In this document: positions 11,416 to 25,123 of the stretch, one piece after another | Numbering within the stretch: position 1 is the first letter of the stretch | Layout of the letters: each line of letters begins with the position of its first letter | NCBI RefSeq assembly: GCF_014805685.1 | Contig: NC_060906.1 | Span: 5,853,998 to 5,917,997, forward strand | Reading direction: 5' to 3' | DNA length: 64,000 bases | DNA from: Silurus meridionalis | Taxonomy: Eukaryota; Chordata; Actinopteri; Siluriformes; Siluridae | Notes under the pieces: generated by a model | Told to the model about the DNA's origin: nothing | Seen by the model: the letters and a program-made list of their open reading frames with translations, nothing else | Database searches by the model: none | Translations under genes and position numbers: made by a program

Positions 11416-11519
11416 TTTAGCTACATCAGCAATACAGTATAATGTGTTTATAGCCTGAATGACTTAGCTATGCTAATGTGTGGCATCCAATGGTAATGCT
11501 TCACCAACACTATTAAAGC

Positions 11520-11673
11520 TAGTTTAGGCAGAGCAATTTTTCATCTACATCTCTAATGGTGCTATAGCAGAATCTGATTTACATTGTTACTTGATGTCCT
11601 CCTCAGTAGGCTGACTCTAAAGTATTTTTAGGTCACTATCTGGTATATTGGAGATATGTGACATCATCGAGAT
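11520..11673 (-). pseudogene. Endogenous-retrovirus pol remnant, downstream part
   Basis: Reading the minus strand leftward from the edge of DIRS family B at 11674, one frame gives a weak match to the linker between RNase H and the integrase N-terminus of fish retroviruses, including the short motif PDSDLKIL. It has several in-frame stops. It is in the same strand and frame as the retroviral RNase H fragment that stops at 15505, so the two look like one pol gene split by the DIRS insertion. Beyond about 11520 the signal fades. Confidence 0.45.
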
Positions 11674-11674
11674 C

Positions 11675-11836
11675 ATCTCTAGGTTACAAACGTCCCCGAA
11701 GGAACGAGACGCTGCGTCAAACCACGTGTGAAATCTAGCCAATAGGCAAGCCGTGACGTCATAGACAGGCGGCGTCGCATAAACCAGTAAGCTACAAGAT
11801 GGCTGTGCGGTGGTAGCGACATTAGCTTCTGCAAAG
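11675..11836 (-). repeat. Left inverted terminal repeat of DIRS family B
   Basis: The segment matches the inverse of 15325-15504 through blocks such as CTAGCCAATAGGCAAGCC and ACAAGATGGCTGTGCGGTGG. It lacks about 35 bp present in the related copy at 26034, just after GACGCTGCGTC. Confidence 0.85.
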
Positions 11837-11883
11837 AGAGAAGGTAAGCGCTGCAGGGATGCAGGGAGTGTGGCATGGAGACG

Positions 11884-11980
11884 CAGCGTCTCGTTCCTTC
11901 GGGGAACTAGGGTTACGTTCGTAACCTAGAGACGTTCCCCTTCAGGAACTCGAGCTGCGTCGAAACGTTATGGGAACGAG
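11884..11980 (-). repeat. Internal complementary region of DIRS family B
   Basis: Bases 11884-11927 are the inverse of the left terminal sequence as preserved at 26034-26075. Bases 11932-11976 are the inverse of the right terminus at 15458-15504. They meet at CTAGAGACGTTCCCC, which shows the intact end-to-end junction of the circular intermediate and defines the true termini of the family. Confidence 0.87.
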
Positions 11981-12029
11981 TGTCCAATCACGCCACACTG
12001 ACCAGACCCTGCCTAGGTCAAGTCCATAG

Positions 12030-12470
12030 AACCTGACAAAGGTCAGCTGGGGGGACCAACCCACAGCGTTACAGACGTCCACCACACTCCGGCGAAGCGA
12101 GCCCTGACCGCGATCGGAGCGGGGACCAGGACTCGCAGCCGAACAACTGCACCGACCACCTCCAGGGACTAGTCCTGTGGAGATAAGCACCCAGTGCTCG
12201 CACTGGACACAGCCGGGCCTCGTAACCCCTGGTCGGGGGCTATAAACAGAGGAGGGAGAATGCCTGCAACATGACACATCGTGTGGGAGCACCCAGCCTC
12301 GTGTAAAGAAACACTCTGTCATGGTGCTCACACCGTGACGTGAACAGTCGCCATCGTGCGGCATACGACCTCCCCTTGGAGGAAGCTCCGGAGTGGAGAA
12401 GGGCCTCTACTACCTCGGTAGAGAGAACAGCCGCTATGAACTGTGCCCCCTCAGGGCAAGGTGTCTGCTC
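12030..12470 (-). pseudogene. DIRS family B tyrosine recombinase fragments
   Basis: On the minus strand the core-binding domain appears first (VVEALLHSGASSKGRSYAAR, then WRLFTSRCEHHDRVF) at about 12440-12300. The extreme C-terminal part follows at about 12090-12020 (DVCNAVGWSPQLTFVRFYGL). In this family the Tyr of FVRFYGLD is, by inference from position, the catalytic nucleophile, and it is kept here. The middle of the catalytic domain is deleted, so the enzyme is not functional. Confidence 0.7.
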
Positions 12471-12528
12471 AGACATCCAACCGTCCCGGGATGTAAACGA
12501 CTCTAAATGAGAGGAGTTCGTCCTGGGA

Positions 12529-13840
12529 CTACAAGAGGACCCTCCGCGCCAGTTGTTTGCAAGGGCGAGACAGGAGGCCCCCCTGGTGGTTGATGTATGA
12601 GACCACCGCAGTATTGTCCTTGCGGACCAACACATAGCAATCTCTAAGGACTGGGAGGAAGTGTTGTAACCCCAACAACACTGCCAGCATCTCCCGGCAA
12701 CCTATGTGCCACAAGATATGTGGGCCACTCCACAGACCCTGGGTGGAGTGGCCACTCATGACCGCTCCCACCCCGTGAGGGAAGCGTCTGTCGATAGAAT
12801 TACGCGACGATAAGGAGTCCCTAAAACAGGGCCTTGGGACAAAACGTACAGTCCTACCACGCAACCAAGGCTCAAAGGGCACACCGCGAGACCTTGATGG
12901 TACGATACAGACTCCCTCAGGGGGAGAACCCTCCTGCCCCGGAGCCACCACTGGAGGGTCCACATGTGGAGAAGGCCAAGTGGAAATACACTGGATGCTG
13001 CTGACATGAGACCCAGCAGCCTCTGAAACTGCCTCACAGTGACTGGCTGGCCTCCTCCTACCCTCCTGACTGCAGTGAGGATGACTACAAACCGGGCGGG
13101 AGACAACCGTGCCCACAACCCAGCCGAGTCCCACACCACGCCGAGAAAGTGGTTCTCCGCACTGGGGAAAAGTACACTCTACCCGGCGTTTCAGTCTGAA
13201 CCCCCAGTACCTCAAGAACAGGATGCCCTAAAGCCGCAGAGGGGTGAGTGCCACGTTCATGCACTCTGTGAAGGCACGGGGTGAGAGCGCTAAGCTGAAC
13301 GGAAGGACCGATATTGGTAAGCTTCGCCCCGAAAGCAACCTCAGGAACCTCCCTCCCACAAATCAGTCCTCGGACTTGAGCTGAGACACTACTTCTCTAA
13401 ATGAGAAACCTAAACCCGAGCCTCAAAAGTGAGTGGTTCAAGGAGTGGAGATCCAGAATGGGATGCAACCCACCGTCCTTCTTCGGAACAATGAAGCACG
13501 GGTTGTAGCAGCCTGACTCTCTGATCAAGGAGGAGGGAACCACCTCGATGGCCCATTTCCTCAGGAGAGCATGCACCTCCTGTCCCAGGACCAGGGCCTG
13601 CACGGGTCCCACCAGGGTGGGACACACCCCGTTCAACCAGGGAGGAGAAGACGCAAACTGAATAGCGCAGCCCTTCTCCACAGTACGCAGGACCCCCGAG
13701 AGACTCCAGGCAGACTGACAGAAAGTCTCCACTGGGAGAACCAACCCCTCGGGGCTGGCCCCTGACCCACCCAGAGTGGCTGGAGTGGTGCTCTGCAGCC
13801 GACTACACCTCCTGAGAGGCGGCGGATCCCCCCCCATCCG
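12529..13840 (-). pseudogene. DIRS family B RT-RNase H, palm deleted
   Basis: The minus strand carries the RT fingers (NPCFIVPKKDGGLHPILDL) at about 13480-13430, the thumb (FQRLLGLMSAASSVFPLGL) near 13000, and RNase H (VILSTDASLTGWE near 12770 and VLVRKDNTAVVSYINHQGG near 12640-12585). Between fingers and thumb the palm with the YLDD catalytic motif is absent, and the pieces lie in different frames. The strings correspond closely to those of family A but are clearly diverged. Confidence 0.78.
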
Positions 13841-13899
13841 CAGCGATCATACAGGCGGAATACGGGGAGCAAACTGCTGGAGAAAGCTGCGCCCCGAAC

Positions 13900-15043
13900 A
13901 CGACCCATGGCAGGGCTAGCAGACAGTCCTCCTGAACCCAAACGGCAGGGGCAGCGCACTGCGGCCGTTGAAGCCCCCTGAGGGGCAGCGGATGACCCCC
14001 ATCCGCAACAAACTTTTGGGCGGAATAAGGGCGTTAGAGGGAGGCAGCGTCCTGAACGCCCTGTGGCAGGGCCGACAGACCGGCCTTCCTGTGCACCGTA
14101 GCATGAGGTGCGCACTGCCCTCCAAGATGCAAGCCATCAGGCCCATGCACCACAGCCTGTTCACTAGAGGCGAGGACGATCCTTAGGCCGTTCAGCCCCT
14201 TCTCGGGCTTAGAGTGCCGCCAGGGGCCCCAAGGACCTCCCTGCGGGAATTGGGTGGCAACACTCTCTCACCAGGCTATTTCGCTGTGCCTGGACGTACC
14301 AGGGCGAGGCTGCCACCGAACAGCCCCATCGGAGCAGCAAGGAACTACCACTGAAACGCCACCGCAGTCTCCTTAACCCACCAGCAATCGCCCTTACCTA
14401 CAGCGTTACCAGGTTAGGCCAGGAGGGGACACCATGGTGCTTAGAAGGAAGCTTGCATCATCCCCCACAGCAGGCCAGCCTGGTATGCCTGCAACACACT
14501 CATCGTGTGGAAGCAACCTGTAGCCTGACCTGCCGCGTAGCCCTACCCACCAGAGCCAAGCGGCTTTTCGTAGGCAAACCGATAGCCATCACAGACGCAA
14601 CACTCGGGGAGAGATAGCTAGCCAGCGTCTCTACCACAAGCGGCATCGTCCGGTAGCCGCGCCACTTAGCTCCAATAACATTCGCGCCCAGCGAGAAACA
14701 TCGGAAAAGCACGCGAGCACACAGGCCCCCCAGGACCCAGACACCTCGGTATGCAGATCAGGAAAGTCGCTGAGGCTGCGACACATGGCGCAGGAAACGC
14801 TCATCCAGCTCACCGGGTACGCGCTGCTTCTGCTACACGACTGGCTAGATCCAGCTCAGACCCGGCCCGTGCCACGACCTCAAGGAGCTCCACGTACAGC
14901 AAAGGCTGTGAGGAGTCCGCAGGCTCGCCAGCATCCATTATCTCATCCTCCTTGGAGAGAGACAAGCAATGCTGCGCCGGCCGCACCGGGAGAAGAAACA
15001 GCCGCCAGGCACGCTTCCCCGAATTTCCCGAAAATTCTCCCAC
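13900..15043 (-). pseudogene. DIRS family B gag remnant
   Basis: Minus-strand blocks include LLEVVARAGSELDLASRVAE (about 14890), a middle stretch near 14810-14730, and VETLASYLSPSVASVMAIGL with LPTKSRLALVGRATRQV (14640-14520). This is the typical order of a fish DIRS gag. The frame changes several times and stops intervene. Beyond it, at 15000-15085 and 15225-15300, a block of about 75 bp containing CTCCCACCTCGGAGGAAG is repeated. Confidence 0.62.
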
Positions 15044-15324
15044 CTCGGAGGAAGAATACGGAGCACCGCGTCACACGCACCGGGATAGAACCATTTACAA
15101 ACGAGCGCACTCCCCGGGGGACGGGAGTTCGGCTAGCAGCCGGAAGCGCATAGCCACACGGCTAAAAATGCTAACAGCCGATACCTTCGAGAGCCGAAGC
15201 TGCGAGGGAGATCGCTCACCTCGGAGAGCACTCCCCGAAAACTCTCCCACCTCGGAGGAAGGATACAGAGCACCGCGTCACACGAACCGGAGAAGGAACC
15301 GCCAAACGAGCGCACTAACGAACG

Positions 15325-15504
15325 AGCAGAAGCTAATGTCACTACCACCGCACAGCCATCTTGTAGCTTCCTGGTTTACGCGACGTCGCCTGTCTATGAT
15401 GTCATGGCTTGCCTATTAGCTAGATTTCACACGTGGTTCAGAGCGTGGTCACGCAGGGGCGTTCCCATAGCGTTTCAATGCAGCTCGAGTTCCTGAAGGG
15501 GAAC
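15325..15504 (-). repeat. Right inverted terminal repeat of DIRS family B
   Basis: This repeat begins GCAGAAGCTAATGTCACTAC and ends GTTCCTGAAGGGGAAC. It mirrors the left repeat of this element and of the related copy at 26034. Confidence 0.86.
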
Positions 15505-16740
15505 TCAGGGTTTGTATGTATTGTGTCCAAATCTACTGGTTGTTTTGTTGCTTCCTTAGCTACTTTATCCGCTACCGCGTTTCCCTGAATTTACTCTGAA
15601 TCATCTACGGCATGTCCTTCAAGACTCTTCTCTGTTCTGGCACCGAGGTGGTGGAATGAACTTCCCCTAGATGTCCGTACAGCAGAGTCCCTGATTATCT
15701 TCAAACGACGACTGAAAACCTACCTCTTCCTAAAATACCTAAATTAGCACTTTCCAAGTTTGTAGAATTCAAGTTATATTTATATTAAGTTTGTAATCTT
15801 GCATACCAGTGTAGATTCATTCATTACTAGAGACTCAAAGCACTTTTGTACGTTGCTCTGGATAAGGGCGTCTGCTAAATGCCAGAAATGTAAATGTAAA
15901 TGTCCTTTAACCTTCACTATGGCCACTTTGGCAGGGAGTTGAACAGCATTTAAAAGGTTGTCTATGAGATTAAAATGTGCTATGGGCTTTCCATCAGCTG
16001 TTTTAAAGTGTCTTTGCTTCCATGTTTTAGCACAATCATGCACAACACCATAAGCAGACTTAGAATCAGTGTACATAGTAACTACTTTACCTTAAGACAA
16101 CTGACATGCTCTTGTAAGTGCCACCAACTCTGCAGCTGTGTGCAGATGTGTATGGTAATGATTTAGCGTCAATCATTTCATCAGGTAATCTTACAACCGC
16201 ATATCCACATAAATACACATCATCAAAAGGTTTTGAACTTGAACATCTACATATAGGCAATCCCCCTCTTCCAGGACCATATCTAAAAGATCTGACCTAC
16301 AAGAGGTCTTTTGTTCAATGTGTTTAAGGCAATCATGTGTGTCATCAAAAGTATCTAATCTATAAAGTCTAGCAGATCACACAGAGCTACTACAGCTGAA
16401 TGCGGCTGGGAAGAAGCTTAATGGTGAAGTTTTCTGTCTTCAAGAGTGTGGTTTCATAACCAGATCTACGTTGTGCTGTCATATGTTGTGTGTTGAGGTT
16501 GTGTAAAATAGCTGTTAGCTGATGTGAGGTGTTCAGTATCAAAGGATGTGACAGCAGCGTTTTCTCAGCATCCCGGACCATCAGAGCCGCAGCAGCTACT
16601 GCACACAAGCACGAGGGAAACCCTTGTGTTATGTTGTGTAAAGATTCAGAAAGATACACAAAAAGGAGATATCTGTCACCCTGTTCCTGGGCCAGAATCC
16701 CCACAGCTGTACGACCACGTTCTTCACATAAAGGTGAAAA
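15505..16740 (-). pseudogene. Endogenous-retrovirus pol fragment (RT connection and RNase H)
   Basis: On the minus strand, 16735-16390 encodes the RT connection region of a gamma/epsilon-type fish retrovirus, starting near ERGRTAVGILAQEQGDR and containing LILNTSHQLTAILHNLN. RNase H follows at about 16250-15905, with the catalytic-Asp motif MYTDSKSAYGVVHD and ending at KVKGH; an in-frame stop lies just before GKVVTMYTDS. The domain is then cut by an L2 insertion and resumes at 15610-15505 (GNAVADKVAKEATKQP) up to the DIRS end. Several stops and two large insertions make it inactive. It is an old genomic copy; I see no gag, env or LTR that I can assign to it. Confidence 0.75.
15620..15899 (+). 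mobile_element. L2 LINE 3' end with 8-bp target-site duplication
   Basis: The segment encodes the last residues of an L2 ORF2 (LAPRWWNELPLDVRTAESLI, then FKRRLKTYLFLKYLN). It ends with the fish L2 tail CTCTGGATAAGGGCGTCTGC and a short ATGTAA repeat. ATGTCCTT occurs on both sides (15612-15619 and 15900-15907), a target-site duplication that fixes the insertion exactly. It interrupts the retroviral RNase H and is severely 5'-truncated. Confidence 0.85.
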
Positions 16741-17049
16741 GGCTTTATTTTATTTCATTTATTATTTATTTTTGCAGCTTATTATGCACTTTTATTTGTT
16801 TATTAACTACTTTTTAAAAGGTCTTCCCCGGTCACCCCATGTATCCTACACGCTGATCACGTGGTTTCTCCAATTTCACCAGCATTCACTAATAATTTAT
16901 AGTGTCCACGTAATCATCAGTCATAAGAAACAAGTGTAAATAAAACTCCATTTATTTTTCTTATATACTTTATAAAAAATGATTATAGTTTTATGGGTGT
17001 TTTTGTAGGAAATGTTATGTAATACATCATATACATATTATATACATCC

Positions 17050-17105
<56 letters not shown>

Positions 17106-17710
17106 AAGTGAAAGAGAGAGAGAGAGAGAGAGAGAGAGTGTGTGCACTAAAGATGGCACTGATCCCATACTGCGTTGATAACGTGATACTAGTAAGAAAT
17201 GGAGATCAGATCAGAGAGAAAATAAAGAATGGATTGGGTCTGATCCTGTAGCATAAAGATAGAAACTCTATTAAATACTAACTAAAGCACAAAGTAATAC
17301 ATGTGATTTGGACTTCTTCTGCTCTGGGCTTTTTCTCCTCAGATCCTGTAGATAAACGTGTTCTCGGTTTGCAGACACGGAAATGCAGGAACACTGGAAT
17401 CTTCACACACAATTTTTCATCACCAACCAACTCTACAAAAGAAAGAAGGGAATCAGTAACAGAAAACTAGAAGGAGGTGTTTGATGATCAGCAGCAGGTA
17501 ATTATCTCTGCTTCAAGGAAACCAGGATTTGATTCCAGTGTATCATTTGTCCTTCAACATTTCTTCATGCTAATATAGTATCTTTGGTAGAACATTTAGT
17601 GAGAACAAATGAGAAGGTGCAGAAGATGGGAGAGGAACATGAGCAGATATTTGCATCACATCACTGCACTTCTCCAATCCCAAGCTGTAGAGTTTTTGCT
17701 GCTTTTAATA
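16741..17710. other. Non-coding region with GT/GA microsatellites
   Basis: A GT run lies at about 17051-17101 and a GA run at about 17111-17138. The rest is AT-rich with no supported gene. A splice-acceptor-like TTCTTTCTTTTGTAG on the minus strand near 17432 is noted elsewhere but not annotated. Confidence 0.5.
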
Positions 17711-17717
17711 AAGATCA

Positions 17718-18300
17718 CATTTACATTTGCGGCATTTAGCAGACGCCCTTATCCAGAGCGACGTACAAACGTGCTTTAAATCTCTAGTAATGAATAAATC
17801 TACACTGGTACGCAAGAATACAAACTCAATATAAATATAACTTGAATTCTACAAACTTGGAAAGTGCTAATTTAGGTATTTCAGGAAGAGGTAGGTCTTC
17901 AGTCGTCGCTTGAAGATGATCAGGGACTCCGCTGTACGGACATCTAGGGGAAGTTCATTCCACCACCTCGGTGCCAGAACAGAGAAGAGTTTTGAATTGT
18001 ACTTACCTCTCATTCCGAGAGAAGGTGGTATCAGTGGAGCACTGCTGGAGGATCTCAGACAGCGTGGTGCAGTGCGAGATGTGATGAGGTCACTGAGGTA
18101 AGATGGTGCTGGTCCATTTTTGGCCTTGTAGGCAAGCATCAGTGTTTTGAATCTGATACGTGCAGCTACTGGAAGCCAGTGAAGGAGCAGCAGTGGGGTG
18201 GTGTGGAAAAACGTGGGCTGATTAAGACAAGTCGTGCAGCTGCATTTTGGATCATTTGCAGTGGACAAATAGCGTTCAGGGGAATTTTACAGGAATGATA
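17718..18300 (-). mobile_element. L2 LINE 3' fragment with ORF2 C-terminus
   Basis: On the minus strand the segment encodes the RT-downstream part of L2 ORF2: LLLLHWLPVAARIRFKTLML, APSYLSDLITSRTAPRCLRS, and LAPRWWNELPLDVRTAESLI, to the stop near 17867. A 3' untranslated tail follows and ends in the GGATAAGGGCGTCTGCTAAA-type terminus at about 17720-17755. One frameshift near 18215 separates the part beginning MIQNAAARL. It is the same family as the copy at 15620 and is 5'-truncated. Confidence 0.82.
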
Positions 18301-18453
18301 GAAGACGCGGTGTTATTACTATCTTCGACCTCCAACACAATGACAATGACACATCTCCTCTGTCTCACACACCTTTTTTAGGGGTCTCTTCATCTTTCAT
18401 GGACATACCGCAACAGGGCAACCAGCCAAAATAAAAGTACCCTGAGAATACCT

Positions 18454-18458
<5 letters not shown>

Positions 18459-18517
<59 letters not shown>
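18459..18517. repeat. AT dinucleotide microsatellite
   Basis: An uninterrupted run of about 59 bases of alternating A and T, flanked by the small inverted pair CCTATGTT and AACATAGG. Confidence 0.9.
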
Positions 18518-18518
<1 letters not shown>

Positions 18519-18624
18519 CATAGGTTATATATATCTCTATATGAGAAAAGTTAATAATAGAGAAAGTGTTTAAATTCATTGTGCTTTCTCTTTTTTAGGC
18601 CATTCTCTATAAACCCTAGAGATA

Positions 18625-20232
<1,608 letters not shown>

Positions 20233-20234
20233 TA

Positions 20235-20690
20235 GTTGTGTGTGAAAACCTGAGTAGATCAGAAGTTTCAGAAATACAGAAATAACTCGAAAGAAGTTGA
20301 ACAGGTGTGAGTGATGTCTTGTTATGATCTGGGTATTAATAAACTTGAGATGTATAAACAGGCAACAGTGCTTTAATAAAGTGAGTTGTGTCGCTCAGTG
20401 AAAGCCTGTGTAAAGACTTGTATTTGATTAATGTACTCACTTCCTTTACTAGACTTTATCAGCTGGATTTTGAACAAGTAAAAAGTGTTTCATGGTCTGT
20501 TTATTAAGCCTATACAAAGATCATTACAATTAAATTAATAAAAAATCATTACAATGTTTTCTCAGGTCATGTTTTCACATAAGGTCTTTGTTTGCACGTC
20601 AGACACGTGTGGAAGTGGAGAGATAAAAGGACTGACCGAGTGAGGAAACCAGCTGCTTACAGGAAATCCAATATTTGTTGCAGACTGGAA
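20235..20690. other. No gene seen
   Basis: AT-rich sequence between the Tc1 element and the minisatellite. No frame, splice site or repeat terminus stands out. Confidence 0.5.
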
Positions 20691-23600
20691 TAAAAGATGA
20701 TCATCATCTAATAAATAACGCTAATGTGCTAAATAACGCTAATGTAGTAAATTACACTAATGTAGTAAATAACGGTAATGTAGTAAATAACACTAATGTG
20801 CTAAATAACGCTAATGTGCTAAATAATGCTAATGTAGTAAATAACACTGATGTAGTAAATAACACTAATGTAGTAAATAACACTGATGTAGTAAATAACA
20901 ATAATGTAGTAAATAACTTTATTGTAGTAAATAACTTTATGTAGTAAATAACACTGATGTAGTAAATAACTAATGTAGTAAATAACTAATGTAGTAAATA
21001 ACACTGATGTAGTAAATAACTCCAATGTAGTAAATAACACTGATGTAGTAAATAACAATAATGTAGTAAATAACTTTATTGTAGTAAATAACACTGATGT
21101 AGTAAATAACTAATGTAGTAAATAACACTGATGTAGTAAATAACTCCAATGTAGTAAATAACACTGATGTAGTAAATAACAAACACTGATGTAGTAAATA
21201 ACACTAATGTAGTAAATAACACTAATGTAGTAAATAACTTTATTGTAGTAAATAACACTGATGTGCTAAATAACGCTAATGTAGTAAGTAACGCTAATGT
21301 AGTAAGTAACGCTAATGTAGTAAATAACACTAATGTAGTAAATAATGCTAATGTGATAAAGAACGCTAATGTGATAAAAAACGCTAATGTAGTAAGTAAC
21401 GCTAATGTAGTAATTAACACTAATGTAGTAAATAACGCTAATGTGATAAAGAACGCTAATGTGCTAAAGAACGCTGATGTAGTAAATAACACTAATGTGC
21501 TAATTAACGCTGATGTAGTAAATAAAGCTAATGTAGTAAATAACACTGATGTAGTAAATAACTCTAATGTAGTAAATTACACCAATGTAGTAAATAACAC
21601 TGATGTAGTAAATAACAATAATGTAGTAAATAACACTAATGTAGTAAATAACGCTAATGTGCTAAATAACGCTAATGTAGTAAATAACGCTAATGTAGTA
21701 AATTACACCAATGTACACTAATGTAGTAAATAGGGCTGATGTAAATAACACTGATGTAGTAAATAACACTAATGTAGTAAATAACACTAATGTAGTAAAT
21801 AACTTTATTGTAGTAAATAACAATGATGTAGTAAATAACGCTAATGTAGTAAATAAAGCTAATGTAGTAAGTAACGCTAATGTGCTAAATAACGCTAATG
21901 TAGTAAGTAACGCTAATGTAGTAAATAACGCTAATGTGATAAAGAACGCTAATGTGATAAAGAACGCTAATGTAGTAAATAACGCTAATGTAGTAAATAA
22001 CACTAATGTGATAAAGAACGCTAATGTAGTAAATAACTAATGTAGTAAAGAACGCTAATGTGATAAAGAACGCTAATGTAGTAAATAACTCCAATGTAGT
22101 AAATAACTCCAATGTAGTAAATAACACTGATGTAGTAAATAACACTGATGTAGTAAATAACACTGATGTAGTAAATAACAATAATGTAGTAAATAACTTT
22201 ATTGTAGTAAATAACGCTGATGTAGTAAATAACTAATGTAGTAAATAACACTGATGTAGTAAATAACTCCAATGTAGTAAATAACACTGATGTAGTAAAT
22301 AACGCTAATGTGCTAAAGAACGCTGATGTAGTAAATAACACTAATGTGCTAATTAACGCTGATGTAGTAAATAAAGCTAATGTAGTAAATAACACTGATG
22401 TAGTAAATAACTCTAATGTAGTAAATAACACTAATGTAGTAAATAACACTAATGTAGTAAATAACGCTAATGTGCTAAATAACTTTATTGTAGTAAATAA
22501 CAATGATGTAGTAAATAACGCTAATGTAGTAAGTAACGCTAATGTAGTAAATAACACTGATGTAGTAAATAACACTAATGTAGTAAATAACACTAATGTA
22601 GTAAATAACTTTATTGTAGTAAATAACAATGATGTAGTAAATAACGCTAATGTAGTAAGTAACGCTAATGTGCTAAATAACGCTAATGTAGTAAATAACT
22701 AATGTAGTAAATAACGCTAATGTAGTAAATAACACTAATGTAGTAAATAATGCTAATGTGATAAAGAACGCTAATGTGATAAAAAACGCTAATGTAGTAA
22801 GTAACGCTAATGTAGTAATTAACACTAATGTAGTAAATAACGCTAATGTGATAAAGAACGCTAATGTGCTAAAGAACGCTGATGTAGTAAATAACACTAA
22901 TGTGCTAATTAACGCTGATGTAGTAAATAAAGCTAATGTAGTAAATAACACTGATGTAGTAAATAACTCTAATGTAGTAAATTACACCAATGTAGTAAAT
23001 AACACTGATGTAGTAAATAACAATAATGTAGTAAATAACACTAATGTAGTAAATAACGCTAATGTGCTAAATAACGCTAATGTAGTAAGTAACGCTAATG
23101 TAGTAAATTACACCAATGTAGTAAATAACACTAATGTAGTAAATAGGGCTGATGTAAATAACACTGATGTAGTAAATAACACTAATGTAGTAAATAACAC
23201 TAATGTAGTAAATAACACTAATGTAGTAAATAACTTTATTGTAGTAAATAACAATGATGTAGTAAATAACGCTAATGTAGTAAGTAACGCTAATGTGCTA
23301 AATAACGCTAATGTAGTAAGTAACGCTAATGTAGTAAATAACGCTAATGTGATAAAGAACGCTAATGTGATAAAGAACGCTAATGTAGTAAATAACGCTA
23401 ATGTAGTAAATAACACTAATGTGATAAAGAACGCTAATGTAGTAAATAACTAATGTAGTAAAGAACGCTAATGTGATAAAGAACGCTAATGTAGTAAATA
23501 ACTCCAATGTAGTAAATAACTATGTAGTAAATAACACTGATGTAGTAAATAATGCTAATGTGATAAAGAACGCTAATGTGATAAAGAACGCTAATGTAGT

Positions 23601-25123
23601 AAATAACGCTAATGTAGTAAATAACACTAATGTGATAAAGAGCTAATGTAGTAAATAACTAATGTAGTAAAGAACGCTAATGTGATAAAGAACGCTAATG
23701 TAGTAAATAACTCCAATGTAGTAAATAACTCCAATGTAGTAAATAACACTGATGTAGTAAATAACACTGATGTAGTAAATAGGGCTGATGTAAATAACAC
23801 TGATGTAGTAAATAACAATAATGTAGTAAATAACTTTATTGTAGTAAATAACGCTGATGTAGTAAATAACTAATGTAGTAAATAACACTGATGTAGTAAA
23901 TAACTCCAATGTAGTAAATAACACTGATGTAGTAAATAACGCTAATGTAGTAAATAACTGATGTAGTAAATAACACTAATGTGCTAATTAACGCTGATGT
24001 AGTAAATAAAGCTAATGTAGTAAATAACACTGATGTAGTAAATAACTCTAATGTAGTAAATAACACTAATGTAGTAAATAACACTAATGTAGTAAATAAC
24101 GCTAATGTGCTAAATAACTTTATTGTAGTAAATAACAATGATGTAGTAAATAACGCTAATGTAGTAAGTAACGCTAATGTAGTAAATAACACTGATGTAG
24201 TAAATAACACTAATGTAGTAAATAACACTAATGTAGTAAATAACTTTATTGTAGTAAATAACAATGATGTAGTAAATAACGCTAATGTAGTAAGTAACGC
24301 TAATGTGCTAAATAACGCTAATGTAGTAAGTAACGCTAATCTAGTAAATAACGCTAATGTGATAAAGAACGCTAATGTGATAAAGAACGCTAATGTAGTA
24401 AATAACACTAATGTGATAAAGAACGCTAATGTAGTAAATAACTAATGTAGTATATAACACTGATGTAGTAAATAACGCTGATGTAGTAACTAACGCTAAT
24501 GTAGTAAATAACGCTAATGTGCTAAATAACGCTAATGTGCTAAATAACACTAATGTGCTAAATAACGCTAATGTAGTAAGTAACGCTAATGTAGTAAATA
24601 ACGCTAATGTAGTAAAGAACGCTAATGTAGTAAAGAACGCTAATGTGATAAAGAACGCTAATGTAGTAAATAACTCCAATGTAGTAAATAACTCCAATGT
24701 AGTAAATAACACTAATGTAGTAAATAACTCCATTGTAGTAAATAACGCTAATGTAGTAAATAACGCTAATGTAGTAAATAACACTGATGTAGTAAATAAC
24801 ACTGATGTAGTAAATAGGGCTGATGTAAATAACACTGATGTAGTAAATAACACTGATGTAGTAAATAACTAATGTAGTAAATAACACTGATGTAGTAAAT
24901 AACTCCAATGTAGTAAATAACGCTAATGTAGTAAATAACAAACACTGATGTAGTAAATAACACTAATGTAGTCAATAACGCTAATGTAGTAAATAGGGCT
25001 GATGTAGTAAATAACGCTGATGTAGTAAATAACACTGATGTAGTAAATAACACTAATGTAGTAAATAACACTAATGTAGTAAATAACTTTATTGTAGTAA
25101 ATAACACCGATGTAGTAAATAAC

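Larger units (their letters stand above)
11675..15504 (-). mobile_element. DIRS-type retrotransposon, family B, defective copy
   Basis: This is a second, different DIRS family in minus orientation. Inverted repeats lie at about 11675-11836 and 15325-15504. An internal complementary region at 11884-11980 lies next to the left repeat, as expected for this orientation. Reading leftward, the order is gag (about 15043-13900), RT-RNase H (13840-12529) and YR fragments (12470-12030). The right end is GGGGAAC, and the circle junction preserved in the internal region predicts AAC followed by GTCTCTAGG; the left end here has a slightly changed ATCTCTAGG. The copy has lost the RT palm and most of the YR catalytic domain. 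It sits inside a retroviral pol remnant. Confidence 0.88.

Noticed and set aside
17290..17450. Possible terminal exon of the NLR gene after an acceptor-like TTCTTTCTTTTGTAG on the minus strand
   Set aside because: In the required phase it would add only three or four residues before a stop. It lies more than 10 kb beyond the last LRR exon across many insertions, and there is no family-specific sequence to support it.
20675..25107. Long frames of VVNNTNVVNNAN or LFTTLALFTTLV type on both strands
   Set aside because: They follow from the 18-bp minisatellite unit, which is divisible by three and lacks stops in one frame per strand. There are no starts, splice signals or domains that would support a protein.
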